This document shows positions 17,491 through 25,540 of a stretch of 64,000 nucleotides of DNA, in pieces (position 1 is the stretch's first letter; each line of letters opens with the position of its first letter). A program made the position numbers and the translations under genes. The notes under the pieces are model-generated. The model was not told where the DNA came from. It saw only the letters and a list, made by a program, of their open reading frames with translations, and searched no databases. Source of the stretch: Alkalicoccobacillus gibsonii (GTDB lineage Bacteria; Bacillota; Bacilli; Bacillales; Bacillaceae_D). The stretch covers positions 558,001 through 622,000 of the forward strand of contig NZ_JAEUZA010000002.1 of the NCBI RefSeq assembly GCF_016798245.1, read 5' to 3'.

Positions 17491-17991
17491 ATGACCTATA
17501 TTTCAACAGATGCCATTCTGGATCCGACTGGAACCTATCGTTATCTTTTAAGCCGAGTGTGGAAGAACAATACGGGTAAGGTCGTTTTTGTGATGCTGAA
17601 TCCAAGCACGGCGGATGGAACGGAGGATGACCCGACGATTCGTAGATGTGTTGGGTTCGCGAAGTACTGGGGGTATGGTGGACTTGAAGTAGTTAACTTG
17701 TTTGCATTGCGTTCAACCAAACCTGAACACGTCTTCGTTCATCCGGAGCCTGTGGGTACGGAGAATGATGCCGCAATCTTAGCGGCTGTACATGGGACTG
17801 ATCTAATCGTGGCTGCCTGGGGGACAATGGGGAATCGGATGCAGCGGGATCGGGCGGTGTTAGAGTTACTTAAGGAGAAGGAGGTTTATTGTTTGGCGAC
17901 TACCCGTGATGGACATCCGAGGCATCCTTTGTATGTGAGGAGGGAGCAGGAGCCAGTTTTGTATGGATCGGTTTTTGATACAGAAACATAA
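17491..17991 (+). CDS. DUF1643 family protein
   Basis: 166 residues, soluble. It has the family pattern: RYLLSRVW at the start, VMLNPSTADGTEDDPTIRRC, a GYGGLEVVNLFALRSTKP strand-helix, then VAAWGTMG and a C-terminal TRDGHPRHPLY. DUF1643 is widespread, sometimes near phage or restriction genes, and its biochemical role is not established. AAAGGAGATGG precedes the ATG. No operon partner except possibly the short gene downstream. Confidence 0.85.
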   Translation: MTYISTDAILDPTGTYRYLLSRVWKNNTGKVVFVMLNPSTADGTEDDPTIRRCVGFAKYWGYGGLEVVNLFALRSTKPEHVFVHPEPVGTENDAAILAAVHGTDLIVAAWGTMGNRMQRDRAVLELLKEKEVYCLATTRDGHPRHPLYVRREQEPVLYGSVFDTET

Positions 17992-18055
17992 TTGTTTGAT
18001 ATTTATATTATTGGGTTATATGTTAAATAAAGTAATGGTGGAGGTGAGTGGTATT

Positions 18056-18157
18056 ATGAGTACGCTGACTTTTGACATCTTTATTTATTTTCTAATCGGA
18101 GTTGTGGTCTTTTCATTAGCGATGCTAACTTATACGACAGTTAAAAAGAAAAAGTGA
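18056..18157 (+). CDS. 33-residue single-helix membrane peptide
   Basis: From ATG 18056, with GGAGGTGAG 8 bases upstream, it encodes MSTLTFDIFIYFLIGVVVFS and ends in a TVKKKK basic tail. A good ribosome site and a clean topology support a real micropeptide. Longer in-frame starts upstream lack a ribosome site. Confidence 0.5.
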   Translation: MSTLTFDIFIYFLIGVVVFSLAMLTYTTVKKKK

Positions 18158-18226
18158 TTAAATGGAAGGAGGATCTTGGTAATTGAATCAGGCACATTTT
18201 TAAGCATGATATTTAAAGAGGATAGG

Positions 18227-18262
18227 TAAGCATATCTCTTAGTAGGAGTGTGCTTATTTTTA
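18227..18262 (+). terminator. Likely terminator
   Basis: TAAGCA pairs with TGCTTA across an imperfect stem and is followed by TTTTT. It resembles the hairpin at 21392 in sequence. Confidence 0.55.
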
Positions 18263-18440
18263 ACTTGTTTAGTATTGGACTTTATAAGAATTAAGACATT
18301 TAAATTCTGAACATTCTTATATCTTGAAAGCTAAATGTTTGTTACAATATATGTATAGTAAGATACAAGCTTCCACTATATAACTACTCATGATTGGTAA
18401 CGATTGTAAGCGGGTATGGGATTATATGGGAGGTGCTTAT

Positions 18441-18833
18441 GTGAAAGAAAAGTTGAAATACCTACTTGGTGCAATTCTATTATGTAGCATACTAACAGCA
18501 TGTAGTGTGTCGAATGAGGAGCGGGCGATTGGCACCTGGCAGGTCGTGTCTGATGGTGAGAAGATGGATTCTTTTTTAGTCATAGCTGAAGATCAGACGG
18601 TGACAATCGATGAAGGAATTGGGCCAGGTAGAAGTGGCACGGAGGAGTATCGGATCATAGACACGGCTGATGACACGTTTACTCTTGAGATTGCACATCC
18701 AAGAAACGAATCCTATCATCCGATTCTTGAAGGTACTTTTGATGACAATGATACAATAATTATTGGTGACAATCAGGGAGATACACTGATAAGAGTAGAT
18801 AGTATTGAAGAGGCACGTGCAGAGTTGGATTAA
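18441..18833 (+). CDS. Small lipoprotein, paralog A
   Basis: About 130 residues from GTG 18441, behind GGAGGTG. A lipoprotein signal (YLLGAILLCSILTAC) with lipobox LTAC is followed by VSNEERAIGTWQVVSDGEKM. The remainder is an acidic beta-rich domain like small lipocalin-type DUFs. The protein at 19207 shares the spacing C-V-EE-IG-WQ-VSDGEK and a similar end (LIRVDSIEEA versus LIRIDRIDEA), so the two arose by duplication. Function unknown. Confidence 0.7.
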   Translation: MKEKLKYLLGAILLCSILTACSVSNEERAIGTWQVVSDGEKMDSFLVIAEDQTVTIDEGIGPGRSGTEEYRIIDTADDTFTLEIAHPRNESYHPILEGTFDDNDTIIIGDNQGDTLIRVDSIEEARAELD

Positions 18834-18865
18834 GCGGCTAGTAGACAAAAGAAGGTGGTTATTCT

Positions 18866-19087
18866 ATGGCATACCAAGAGAAAGAAACACCAGAAGAAAA
18901 AAGAGAGCGCCTTCGGTTTGAGGAACAGAAGCGGAATCCAGGTGGAAACTTTAGTGACGGAGTGAACCGGAACTATGGTGGTGGCCTTGCTGATTTAGGG
19001 TGGAAAGGTGTGTTAGGTTTACTCATTTTGCTTATTGGTGGCTATATTGGATACTGTCTTTATGTTTTAGGGTACTTTCCGTGGTGA
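18866..19087 (+). CDS. DUF6366-like membrane protein
   Basis: 73 residues. The N-terminal ETPEEKRERLRFEEQKRNPG motif and the following GGLADLGWKG before one membrane helix (GVLGLLILLIGGYIGYCLYV) match DUF6366 proteins of Bacillus. Role unknown. It lies between the two paralogous lipoprotein genes, 32 bp after the first, and has AGAAGGTGG before the ATG. Confidence 0.7.
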   Translation: MAYQEKETPEEKRERLRFEEQKRNPGGNFSDGVNRNYGGGLADLGWKGVLGLLILLIGGYIGYCLYVLGYFPW

Positions 19088-19090
19088 AGA

Positions 19091-19119
19091 GCGATCTCAG
19101 TTAGTGAGGTGGCTTTTTA
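19091..19119 (+). terminator. Weak terminator
   Basis: GATCTCA and TGAGGT form a short stem followed by CTTTTTATTTTT after the DUF6366-like gene. Confidence 0.45.
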
Positions 19120-19206
19120 TTTTTATACAGAATAAGGTAATTAAGGAGATTCATAACGATTGTCAGGGGGTATGGGGGTAGTAAGACGATCTTAGGGGCG
19201 TGTTGT

Positions 19207-19653
19207 ATGAGAAAGAGATGGAGCTCAATACTTGGTGGTGTGTTCATCATGAGCGTACTAACAGCTTGTGGTGTGGATCATGAGGAGCAGATTATTGGAT
19301 CCTGGCAATCTGTTTCCGATGGAGAGAAACAGAACCGGTACTTAACCTTTACTGACGATCAAACGGTTAGTCTGGTACATAAAGTACCGGATTCGGAAAG
19401 CCAGGAAGGCTATCAGATTAGAGATACAGACGAGGGCTTTGAGCTAGAGATCGATGTCTCAGGTGAGGAAAGTTCATTTGTTTTGAAGCTTCTAGATCCA
19501 TCTGAAGGGGACTTTAATGGAGTGTTTGAAGCCTATTTTGAAGATGAGGATACGATCGTTATTGGGTCAGAAGGCGATGAAATCACGGACTCACTCATTC
19601 GAATTGATCGCATAGATGAAGCGCACGGAGAGTGGATGCGAGACAAACAGTAG
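19207..19653 (+). CDS. Small lipoprotein, paralog B
   Basis: 148 residues. The signal ILGGVFIMSVLTAC ends in a lipobox, then GVDHEEQIIGSWQSVSDGEK, close to the paralog at 18441. It is longer by an acidic insert near residues 95-110. The GGGGCGTGTTGT upstream of the ATG serves as a modest ribosome site. The pair probably sits on the outer face of the membrane; function unknown. Confidence 0.7.
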   Translation: MRKRWSSILGGVFIMSVLTACGVDHEEQIIGSWQSVSDGEKQNRYLTFTDDQTVSLVHKVPDSESQEGYQIRDTDEGFELEIDVSGEESSFVLKLLDPSEGDFNGVFEAYFEDEDTIVIGSEGDEITDSLIRIDRIDEAHGEWMRDKQ

Positions 19654-19691
19654 GTTGAGAATGATACAACAAATCGTTTGGGGTGGTTTAA

Positions 19692-20003
19692 TTGGGACAA
19701 GAGATGGTAGAGAGAAGGAAGGATCGTTATTTGTTTGTGGAGGGTTGGCTGTGGTTTGGGATCGTTGTTATGTATGCAGTCTATGCGACTGTGTCTGCTT
19801 TAAATAGCTGGGATGACTTTCATGCAAATACAACCTATACTGTAGTCTCTTATTTGTTTCGAGGGCTATTCTCCATTGCTCTGTTGATTAAAGTGATAAA
19901 GATGAGAGAGTTTAAGAAGACGATTCGCTTTTATGTTTATCTGGGATTGCTTGTGGTGACGTTGGTGGTGTTCTTTTTTCCTTTTCAGATGTTTTATGAG
20001 TAA
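19692..20003 (+). CDS. Three-helix membrane protein
   Basis: 103 residues with hydrophobic segments at YLFVEGWLWFGIVVMYAVYA, YLFRGLFSIALLIKVI and FYVYLGLLVVTLVVFFFPF. The TTG at 19692 has TGGGGTGG a few bases upstream; ATG 19704 is the alternative. Family not recognised. A hairpin terminator follows the stop. Confidence 0.5.
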   Translation: MGQEMVERRKDRYLFVEGWLWFGIVVMYAVYATVSALNSWDDFHANTTYTVVSYLFRGLFSIALLIKVIKMREFKKTIRFYVYLGLLVVTLVVFFFPFQMFYE

Positions 20004-20004
20004 A

Positions 20005-20042
20005 GTCAGGAACTTCTTTCGGAAGCGCCTGACTCTTTTTTT
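20005..20042 (+). terminator. Rho-independent terminator
   Basis: AGTCAGG pairs with CCTGACT around an inner CTTC/GAAG hairpin and is followed by CTTTTTTT. Confidence 0.85.
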
Positions 20043-20098
20043 GTTGAACGAATGTATAAATTAACCATTTTTACAAAAGCTACGCTCAGGTGATAAAT

Positions 20099-20935
20099 AT
20101 GAATAGTAAGATAACGGCTACACAGGAAGGATTCCTCAAACAATTAGTGGAGTTCCATAAGGATTGCTGTGAAACGATTGATTGGCAGCAGAAGGCGTTA
20201 AAGCCATTTCAACAGGGACAGATGGGACCCGGTGAGGCGGAATGGGCGATGAAACTTCAAGCCTATAGGCCGGCATTCTTTGAAAAAGTACTTGGACTTC
20301 ATAAGGTGAAGTCGATGTATTGGAAACATAAAAAGGGACAAGCAGGTAAAATAGATCAAAAGCTTTACCTTGAGTGGGAGACAAATCTTCCATTTGTTCA
20401 GCAAGTCGTGAATGGTGACTTGGACGTGTGGCGAGGTGTTGTGAGGGATTATGCAACATTTCATCAGAATGTTTCAATTGCTAGGGCCTATAGCTTCCAT
20501 ACATATGATGCAGAAACAGTGGAGTGTGACATCTTTCTCCATCCGATAGACGAAATGATTCCAGCTAAACTCGAATATACAACGAAGCGAGGACACATTC
20601 GCTATCGAGATTTTCCTAAAACGCATCGAATTGAGCTCTATGAATCGTATGTTTATAGCTGTTTGGTACGAGTGGCGAGAGAGTTGTTTGCAGTCCTGCC
20701 ATGTGAAACCATTTATTTAAATGGACTTTTGAGCACAGGAGAAAATCATTATCCTGTGATTTCCACCATTTTTGAGCGTCAAAGCTTAAAGGCAAGAGGG
20801 ACAAGCCCTAGTCGAGTGATCAAAGCGCAGCGGCATTTTGTTACACACAAAAAGAGGACAGGCTTTCACCAGATTAATAGAGTTTACTCGCCATGTGTGA
20901 TGAATCAACAGGTTGAGGTGGGAATGCATGAGTGA
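20099..20935 (+). CDS. Hypothetical protein, 278 residues
   Basis: A soluble, rather basic protein without a signal peptide or repeated motif. It begins with an amphipathic segment (GFLKQLVEFHKDCCETIDWQ) and has a conserved-looking core (AEWAMKLQAYRPAFFEKVLG; IYLNGLLSTGENHYPVISTI) and a basic C-terminus. ATG 20099 is preceded by AGGTGA. It overlaps the T5orf172 gene by 8 bases, so the two are probably translated together. The central FLHPIDEMIPAKLEY region could be a nuclease-like beta-sheet, but I cannot assign a family. Confidence 0.5.
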   Translation: MNSKITATQEGFLKQLVEFHKDCCETIDWQQKALKPFQQGQMGPGEAEWAMKLQAYRPAFFEKVLGLHKVKSMYWKHKKGQAGKIDQKLYLEWETNLPFVQQVVNGDLDVWRGVVRDYATFHQNVSIARAYSFHTYDAETVECDIFLHPIDEMIPAKLEYTTKRGHIRYRDFPKTHRIELYESYVYSCLVRVARELFAVLPCETIYLNGLLSTGENHYPVISTIFERQSLKARGTSPSRVIKAQRHFVTHKKRTGFHQINRVYSPCVMNQQVEVGMHE

Positions 20936-21383
20936 GATGATGGAATTTGTTGCGGTGGCAGTAGCTTGCTTTTTCATTTGGAAAGGCTGTACGCATTTCG
21001 TTTCTCGCTATAAAAAGGACAAGCCTCCCGTACAAGAATGGCATGATCTTGGACTTATTCGCGAGCGGTATGACTCTCAAAGTACGGATGCGGGGTATAT
21101 TTATTTTGTTAGGGATTCTAGCAGTGATCTAATTAAGGTCGGTAAAGCGATCGATGTCGAGAAGCGAATCCGAAATAACTTTGGCACGATCATGCCAGGA
21201 ACCATCACTCTCATCCATACATTGCAGAGCAAGAACTATCATAGAACAGAAACACTCTTTCACCAGTATTGGTCGGAAAAACGAGTAAAAGGAGAATGGT
21301 TCGAACTAAGTTCTGATGATATTCGCTGGATCAAACGAGCGGTGTATCCACGGGATATTGTCGATTCGATAAAAGGATATTAA
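20928..21383 (+). CDS. Membrane-anchored T5orf172/GIY-YIG-like protein
   Basis: 151 residues. A short helix (EFVAVAVACFFIWKGCTHF) near the N-terminus precedes a domain of the T5orf172/Mug113 type: GYIYFVRDSSSDLIKVGKA, a basic helix DVEKRIRNNF, then a histidine strand (YHRTETLFHQYW) and GEWFEL. The fold is related to GIY-YIG nucleases. Whether it cuts DNA here is unknown; a membrane anchor is unusual for a nuclease. Start ATG 20928 has GAGGTGGG upstream and overlaps the previous stop. Confidence 0.75.
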   Translation: MSEMMEFVAVAVACFFIWKGCTHFVSRYKKDKPPVQEWHDLGLIRERYDSQSTDAGYIYFVRDSSSDLIKVGKAIDVEKRIRNNFGTIMPGTITLIHTLQSKNYHRTETLFHQYWSEKRVKGEWFELSSDDIRWIKRAVYPRDIVDSIKGY

Positions 21384-21391
21384 AAATGAGA

Positions 21392-21425
21392 TAAGCACAT
21401 TCCTCTGTGGGAGTGTGCTTTTTTA
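21392..21425 (+). terminator. Rho-independent terminator
   Basis: AAGCACATTCC and GGGAGTGTGCTT arms followed by TTTTTT, after the T5orf172 gene. Confidence 0.85.
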
Positions 21426-21558
21426 TGTTGCTTTCGTATTAATGAATGAATAGCTATGAGGGCAATTGAAAGTGAACTTAACATTTTTGACTCAGATATT
21501 AACAATTAATTGGTTCATTTATCAATAAAAGGGTAGAGGGAGTGAAAGGAGGAGTTTG

Positions 21559-22128
21559 ATGAAACAGGTGTGTGGGGTTGTACTACTATCGATTTTATTG
21601 ATTGGTTGTAGTGGGAAGAGTCTTGATGAGTTTGAGGAAGAGTTTGCTATAGACTTTTACACTGAAGACATTGAGGATCGAGTTGCCAATTTAAATGAGA
21701 ACCAGATTGAGGGACTACTTGCTTATATTGAAGAGTACCAGGCAGAGGGCATTTCTGATTTTGATGTGCTACACCACTCCGATGGGGAGGAGGGTGATTT
21801 TTTTGGCATTCTACTTAAAGAACCGGATAAGGACCTCCCTGATTATGAGCTTTATCGAATGATCCGTTTTGATGTTGACCCTTCAGATGACGACTTTGAA
21901 CCCGTTCGAGTCACTTCAGGATTAAATGGAGGCGGTGGAGTTGCGTGGGTGGAGTTAGTTGAACCCACTGTACGAAATTCAGATGGTCTCATAACGATTT
22001 CGAGTATTGGCCAATGGCAAGCAGAGTTTATTTATCAAGGGGAGATGGTGATGTTTGACGCTGACGATATTTGGACCGTTCAATTTACAGAGGAGGAACT
22101 GCGAGCGATGGAGCCGGTTGGGGACTAG
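21559..22128 (+). CDS. Acidic lipoprotein, unknown function
   Basis: 189 residues from ATG 21559, with AAAGGAGG upstream. The signal VVLLSILLIGC carries lipobox LIGC; the mature protein is strongly acidic (EEFAIDFYTEDIEDRVANL; RFDVDPSDDDFEP) with a GGGGVAWVEL turn. No family recognised. It would be tethered to the outer face of the membrane. Confidence 0.6.
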   Translation: MKQVCGVVLLSILLIGCSGKSLDEFEEEFAIDFYTEDIEDRVANLNENQIEGLLAYIEEYQAEGISDFDVLHHSDGEEGDFFGILLKEPDKDLPDYELYRMIRFDVDPSDDDFEPVRVTSGLNGGGGVAWVELVEPTVRNSDGLITISSIGQWQAEFIYQGEMVMFDADDIWTVQFTEEELRAMEPVGD

Positions 22129-22197
22129 AATAGATCGGTGAGGCGGGAGATCTTCTGTTACAATTGAAGGAAATGATTTAGTGTGGGGTGGACAGAT

Positions 22198-22428
22198 ATG
22201 TTAAATAAACAGTGCTTAGTTGGCGCTGCTTTTCTGGTAAGTGGATTAGTTTTTATGATATTTGATTTCTACGTAATTGCATTGTTACTCCTTCTCTGTT
22301 CCACTGTTATTTTAAGCTTTATGTTATATAAGCGAATCCAAGGCTCAGCAATGAAAATAGCTTTTGGTACAACTCAATTTTTGACGATAGTGAGTATGGC
22401 GGTGTTTTTATTAATGAATTTTATATAA
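22198..22428 (+). CDS. Small three-helix membrane protein
   Basis: 76 residues with three hydrophobic helices (CLVGAAFLVSGLVFMIFDFY, ALLLLLCSTVILSFMLY, QFLTIVSMAVFLLMNF). ATG 22198 follows GTGGGGTGGA; the GTG at 22183 lies within that site. Unknown function; 18 bp before the next gene. Confidence 0.5.
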   Translation: MLNKQCLVGAAFLVSGLVFMIFDFYVIALLLLLCSTVILSFMLYKRIQGSAMKIAFGTTQFLTIVSMAVFLLMNFI

Positions 22429-22446
22429 TGTGTAAGTAGAGCTTTT

Positions 22447-22713
22447 ATGGAAGGAGAGGTTACAGTCCGCATATCAACGTTTTTCACACAGCTTGTAATA
22501 ATCATATTTGTTTATTTTGTTATGCTGGCATTAGGAAGTCTACTGCAGAAGGACTTTGTCATACCTGTCACTTTCACCAGTGATGGCATGTCCATTCAAT
22601 TTTTCGGATTCGTCCTTTGCCTACTTTTGTCTAATCTCATATATTTCTTTGTTTTCGTTCCTCTTAGTAATCTTTCAAAGGGCGAACGTTCACACGACAG
22701 CGATTCGGGATAG
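22447..22713 (+). CDS. Small two-helix membrane protein
   Basis: 88 residues with helices at TQLVIIIFVYFVMLALGSLL and QFFGFVLCLLLSNLIYFFVF and a polar C-terminus. The ribosome site before ATG 22447 is weak. It is the last gene before the 20-21 bp arrays. Not recognised. Confidence 0.45.
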   Translation: MEGEVTVRISTFFTQLVIIIFVYFVMLALGSLLQKDFVIPVTFTSDGMSIQFFGFVLCLLLSNLIYFFVFVPLSNLSKGERSHDSDSG

Positions 22714-22844
22714 AGAGGAATCGACTCGGATGGAATGGGGAATCGATATACTGAACTGGCGTGGATTGGAAATTCCGCGTCTTTTTTGTTGTGCGGGAAT
22801 TCGTTTTGAGAAAAGTAAAGGATGATAGCAAGAAGAAGCGGGAG

Positions 22845-23240
22845 GATACATCGGGATTGAGGGGAAATACATCGAGGAAAAGGTGGATACATCGGGATTG
22901 AGGGGAAATACATCGAGGAAAAGGTGGATACATCGGAGTTGAGGGGAAATACATCGAGGAAAAGGTGAATACATCGGAGTTGAGGATAAATACATCGAGG
23001 AAAAGGTGGATACATCGGAGTTGAGGGGAAATACATCGAGGAAAAGGTGAATACATCGGATTGAGAGGAAATACATCGAAGAAAACCCAAATACATCGGT
23101 TCAGCGGAAAATACATCGGGAAAAGATCAAATACATCGGTTCAGCGGAAAATACATAAGGAAAAGATCAGATACATCGGTTCAACAGAAAATACATCGAG
23201 AAAAACCTGAATACATCGGTTCAACGGAAAATATATCGAG
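22845..23240. repeat. ATACATCG array, 20 units, 20-21 bp pitch
   Basis: The word ATACATCG starts at 22845, 22866, 22886, 22907, 22928, 22949, 22969, 22990, 23010, 23031, 23051, 23071, 23091, 23111, 23131, 23151 (variant ATACATAA), 23171, 23191, 23211 and 23231 (variant ATATATCG). All intervals are 20 or 21 bp. On the left two alternating linkers form near-identical units of about 41 bp; on the right the linkers change while the word and pitch persist. The array fills the space between a plus-strand gene and the convergent chemoreceptor gene. Long minus-strand ORFs across it are artefacts of the repeat. Confidence 0.95.
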
Positions 23241-23279
23241 AAGCCCAGACCCTGATTTCCGAGCTCATTTAAGGCAAAG

Positions 23280-23427
23280 TCGCGCACTATCGAAGGACCT
23301 CGCGCCAACTTACACCAAAGTCGTGCACTATCGAAGGACCTCGCGCCAACTTACACCAAAGTCGCGCACTATCGAAGGACCTCGCGCGCACCCAACTCAA
23401 TCCCGCGCACCCTCCACAGTCCCTGCA
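23280..23427. repeat. TCGCGC array, 8 units, 20-21 bp pitch
   Basis: The word TCGCGC or a close variant starts at 23280, 23300, 23321, 23341, 23362, 23382, about 23403 and about 23422. The first five alternate two linkers (ACTATCGAAGGACC and CAACTTACACCAAAG), giving an exact 41-bp period. The sequence is unrelated to the ATACATCG array about 40 bp away, but has the same pitch. No protein is encoded. Confidence 0.9.
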
Positions 23428-23488
23428 CAACAAAATCCCCCCACCAACAACGGCAGGAGGACCATCCATCTCAACTTCTTTCTACGCT

Positions 23489-25168
23489 CTACACCTTAAA
23501 CCGCGAAATCTCATCTCTCAAATCTCCAGCCAAGTCGGCGAGTCCTTGTGCGGAGGAGGCGACTTCTTCCATGGCAGCGAGCTGCTCTTCGGTGCTTGCA
23601 GCGGCGTCTTCGGTGCCGGCGAGCGTGGATTCGGAGGCTTGGTTCATTTGGGTGATGTGGCTTTTTAATTGTGTGGTTTGTTTGGCGATGTCTTCAGCTG
23701 AGGCGAAGACGGTTTGGATTTGGTTTGTGACTTTGTCGATAGAGGCGGAGATGGCTTCGAAGGATCGGTCGACGCCTTTAATCATCTGTGTGCCTTTTTC
23801 AACTTCACTTGTTCCTTTTTGCATATCGGTCGCAGCTGATTTGGCTTGTTGCTGGATGCCCTTGATCATCGCTTCGATCTTCGTTACGGATTCTTTCGAT
23901 TGCTCGGCCAAGCTACGTACTTCTCCGGCCACAACGGCAAAGCCTTTGCCACTTTCACCGGCTCTAGCGGCTTCAATGGCTGCGTTTAACGATAATAGGT
24001 TGGTTTGATCAGATATGGATGTAATTAATTCTAAAATGGTGCTAATTTCTGTAACTTGCTCATCAAGCTGATTCATTGTCTTAGATGACGATGCGACCGT
24101 TTGATTGATGGACTCGATTTGCTGGATGGCTTGTGCAACCGTATCTCGTCCTTCTTTCGAACGCGTGCCCATTTCCTGAGAATCTGCTTTCATTAATTGT
24201 GTTGCTTGTGTGATATGCTGTGCTTTTTCTTCCATGAGTGTGGATGCCTTCATACTTTGGCTAGAAAGAGTCACGCTTGTATCGGCTGTATGTGTTAAGG
24301 ATTGTACCGTATCCGCAATTTGATTCGTTGCGGCTGACGTTTCCTCGGAGCTTGCTGAAAGCTCTTCAGAAGTAGCTGCGACATTTTCTGCAACGCTTCT
24401 TGTTTGTCCAATGAGTTGTTGGAGTGAGGCTTTCATTTCGTTAAAAGAGGAACCGAGTAGAGAGAGCTCATCTTTTGTCCTGATCTCAACAGGCGGATTG
24501 GAAAGGTCAGCATTTGCAATGAGGTCGGCTTCGCTTACTAGTTGCTTTAATGGTCGGGTAATCGATCTGGCAAGCCACAAAATTAAGCCAATCATTATGA
24601 GAGCTGAGAAACTTACAATACTGATCACGAGTATCTGCATGCGTTGGAATTCTGCTTCATTTGCATCAAAGCTTGCTTCCATATTTGCACGACGATTTTC
24701 GGCTAGCTCTTGAAAATTACTTGTGACATCCCGCGCGATCATCGTTGTTGAATTGCGCATGATCTCACTGGCAGCTTCCTCGTCACCAGCTTGGTAAACA
24801 GGTAGAACTTCATTTTCAATAATATCTAGCCATTGCTCTGATTTCTCAATGGTTGAGAGTAACTGTTCATTTGAAGACAAGGCGACTAATTGCTCCTTCG
24901 TCTCAGTAATTCGTTCATTCACCGCATCAAATCGATCTAAAAAGTCAGCCTCTCCAAACATAAAATAGCCTCTGATCAATGCTAAGCGATCATTCATGCT
25001 GCTTGCCATTTGTTCTTGAAGCACTACTAATTCAAAGTCTACATTCTGCATCGTCTCCATACGCTTATCCGTTTGAATAAGGGCAACGACCAAATAGACG
25101 GATAACCCCACAAATAAAATAAGCATAGCTCCAAATACACTAAATAACTTCCCTCTAATTGTTCTCAA
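23489..25168 (-). CDS. Methyl-accepting chemotaxis protein
   Basis: A 559-residue chemoreceptor. Helix 1 ([20 protein letters not shown]) and helix 2 ([20 protein letters not shown]) bracket an all-helical extracellular domain of about 145 residues that looks like a four-helix-bundle sensor. A HAMP domain ([15 protein letters not shown]) and a long coiled-coil signalling domain follow, with the hairpin tip [20 protein letters not shown] and [14 protein letters not shown] contacting CheA/CheW. The ligand is unknown. The TTG start is weakly defined. A SigD-type promoter lies upstream at 25226-25252. Confidence 0.93.
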   Translation of the reverse strand: MRTIRGKLFSVFGAMLILFVGLSVYLVVALIQTDKRMETMQNVDFELVVLQEQMASSMNDRLALIRGYFMFGEADFLDRFDAVNERITETKEQLVALSSNEQLLSTIEKSEQWLDIIENEVLPVYQAGDEEAASEIMRNSTTMIARDVTSNFQELAENRRANMEASFDANEAEFQRMQILVISIVSFSALIMIGLILWLARSITRPLKQLVSEADLIANADLSNPPVEIRTKDELSLLGSSFNEMKASLQQLIGQTRSVAENVAATSEELSASSEETSAATNQIADTVQSLTHTADTSVTLSSQSMKASTLMEEKAQHITQATQLMKADSQEMGTRSKEGRDTVAQAIQQIESINQTVASSSKTMNQLDEQVTEISTILELITSISDQTNLLSLNAAIEAARAGESGKGFAVVAGEVRSLAEQSKESVTKIEAMIKGIQQQAKSAATDMQKGTSEVEKGTQMIKGVDRSFEAISASIDKVTNQIQTVFASAEDIAKQTTQLKSHITQMNQASESTLAGTEDAAASTEEQLAAMEEVASSAQGLADLAGDLRDEISRFKV

Positions 25169-25225
25169 CCACCTATCACTCTCTTTCTCATGTTGTTTGA
25201 TCCGAATGAATTCGAATTATGGAAT

Positions 25226-25252
25226 ATATCGGCTTAAAAATGAATAGATTAA
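25226..25252 (-). promoter_or_regulatory. SigD-type promoter for the chemoreceptor
   Basis: On the minus strand GCCGATAT (25233-25226) matches the SigD -10 exactly, and TTAA (consensus TAAA) lies 15 bp upstream. Motility genes, including chemoreceptors, are usually in this regulon. Confidence 0.65.
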
Positions 25253-25540
25253 TTCGGTTCTAAATTTTGAGAGGATGGTCCCGGTTTCGAGGATAATCTG
25301 ATCAGAATTCGTTCTTTTTTTATGTTTTTCTCGAATGGGTCTATAGTATCGGTCTATAGTGCCTGATTAGTAAGATCTGTAAAATGCGGAGGAAATGTGG
25401 AGGAGGTGAGCAAATCGGCTTAGAAATAAAAAATATGTATATGTCTAAACTACTTATTATTACAAGTTCAAAAGTAATGCTACTCTGGTGAATTTTGTGC
25501 GATTATAATAGGTCTGAAAACTGAATAAGGAGGAATATTT
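25253..25540. other. Intergenic region upstream of the giant adhesin
   Basis: This AT-rich stretch separates the divergent chemoreceptor and adhesin genes. Beyond the SigD promoter at 25226 and TATAAT at 25504-25509 before the adhesin, I see no ORF with a ribosome site and no array. Confidence 0.5.

Noticed and set aside
22596-23116. Three minus-strand ORFs of 128-166 residues with repeated MYFPS-like units
   Set aside because: They cross the ATACATCG array in different frames; a 20-21 bp repeat free of stops produces them. No ribosome site or family is visible.
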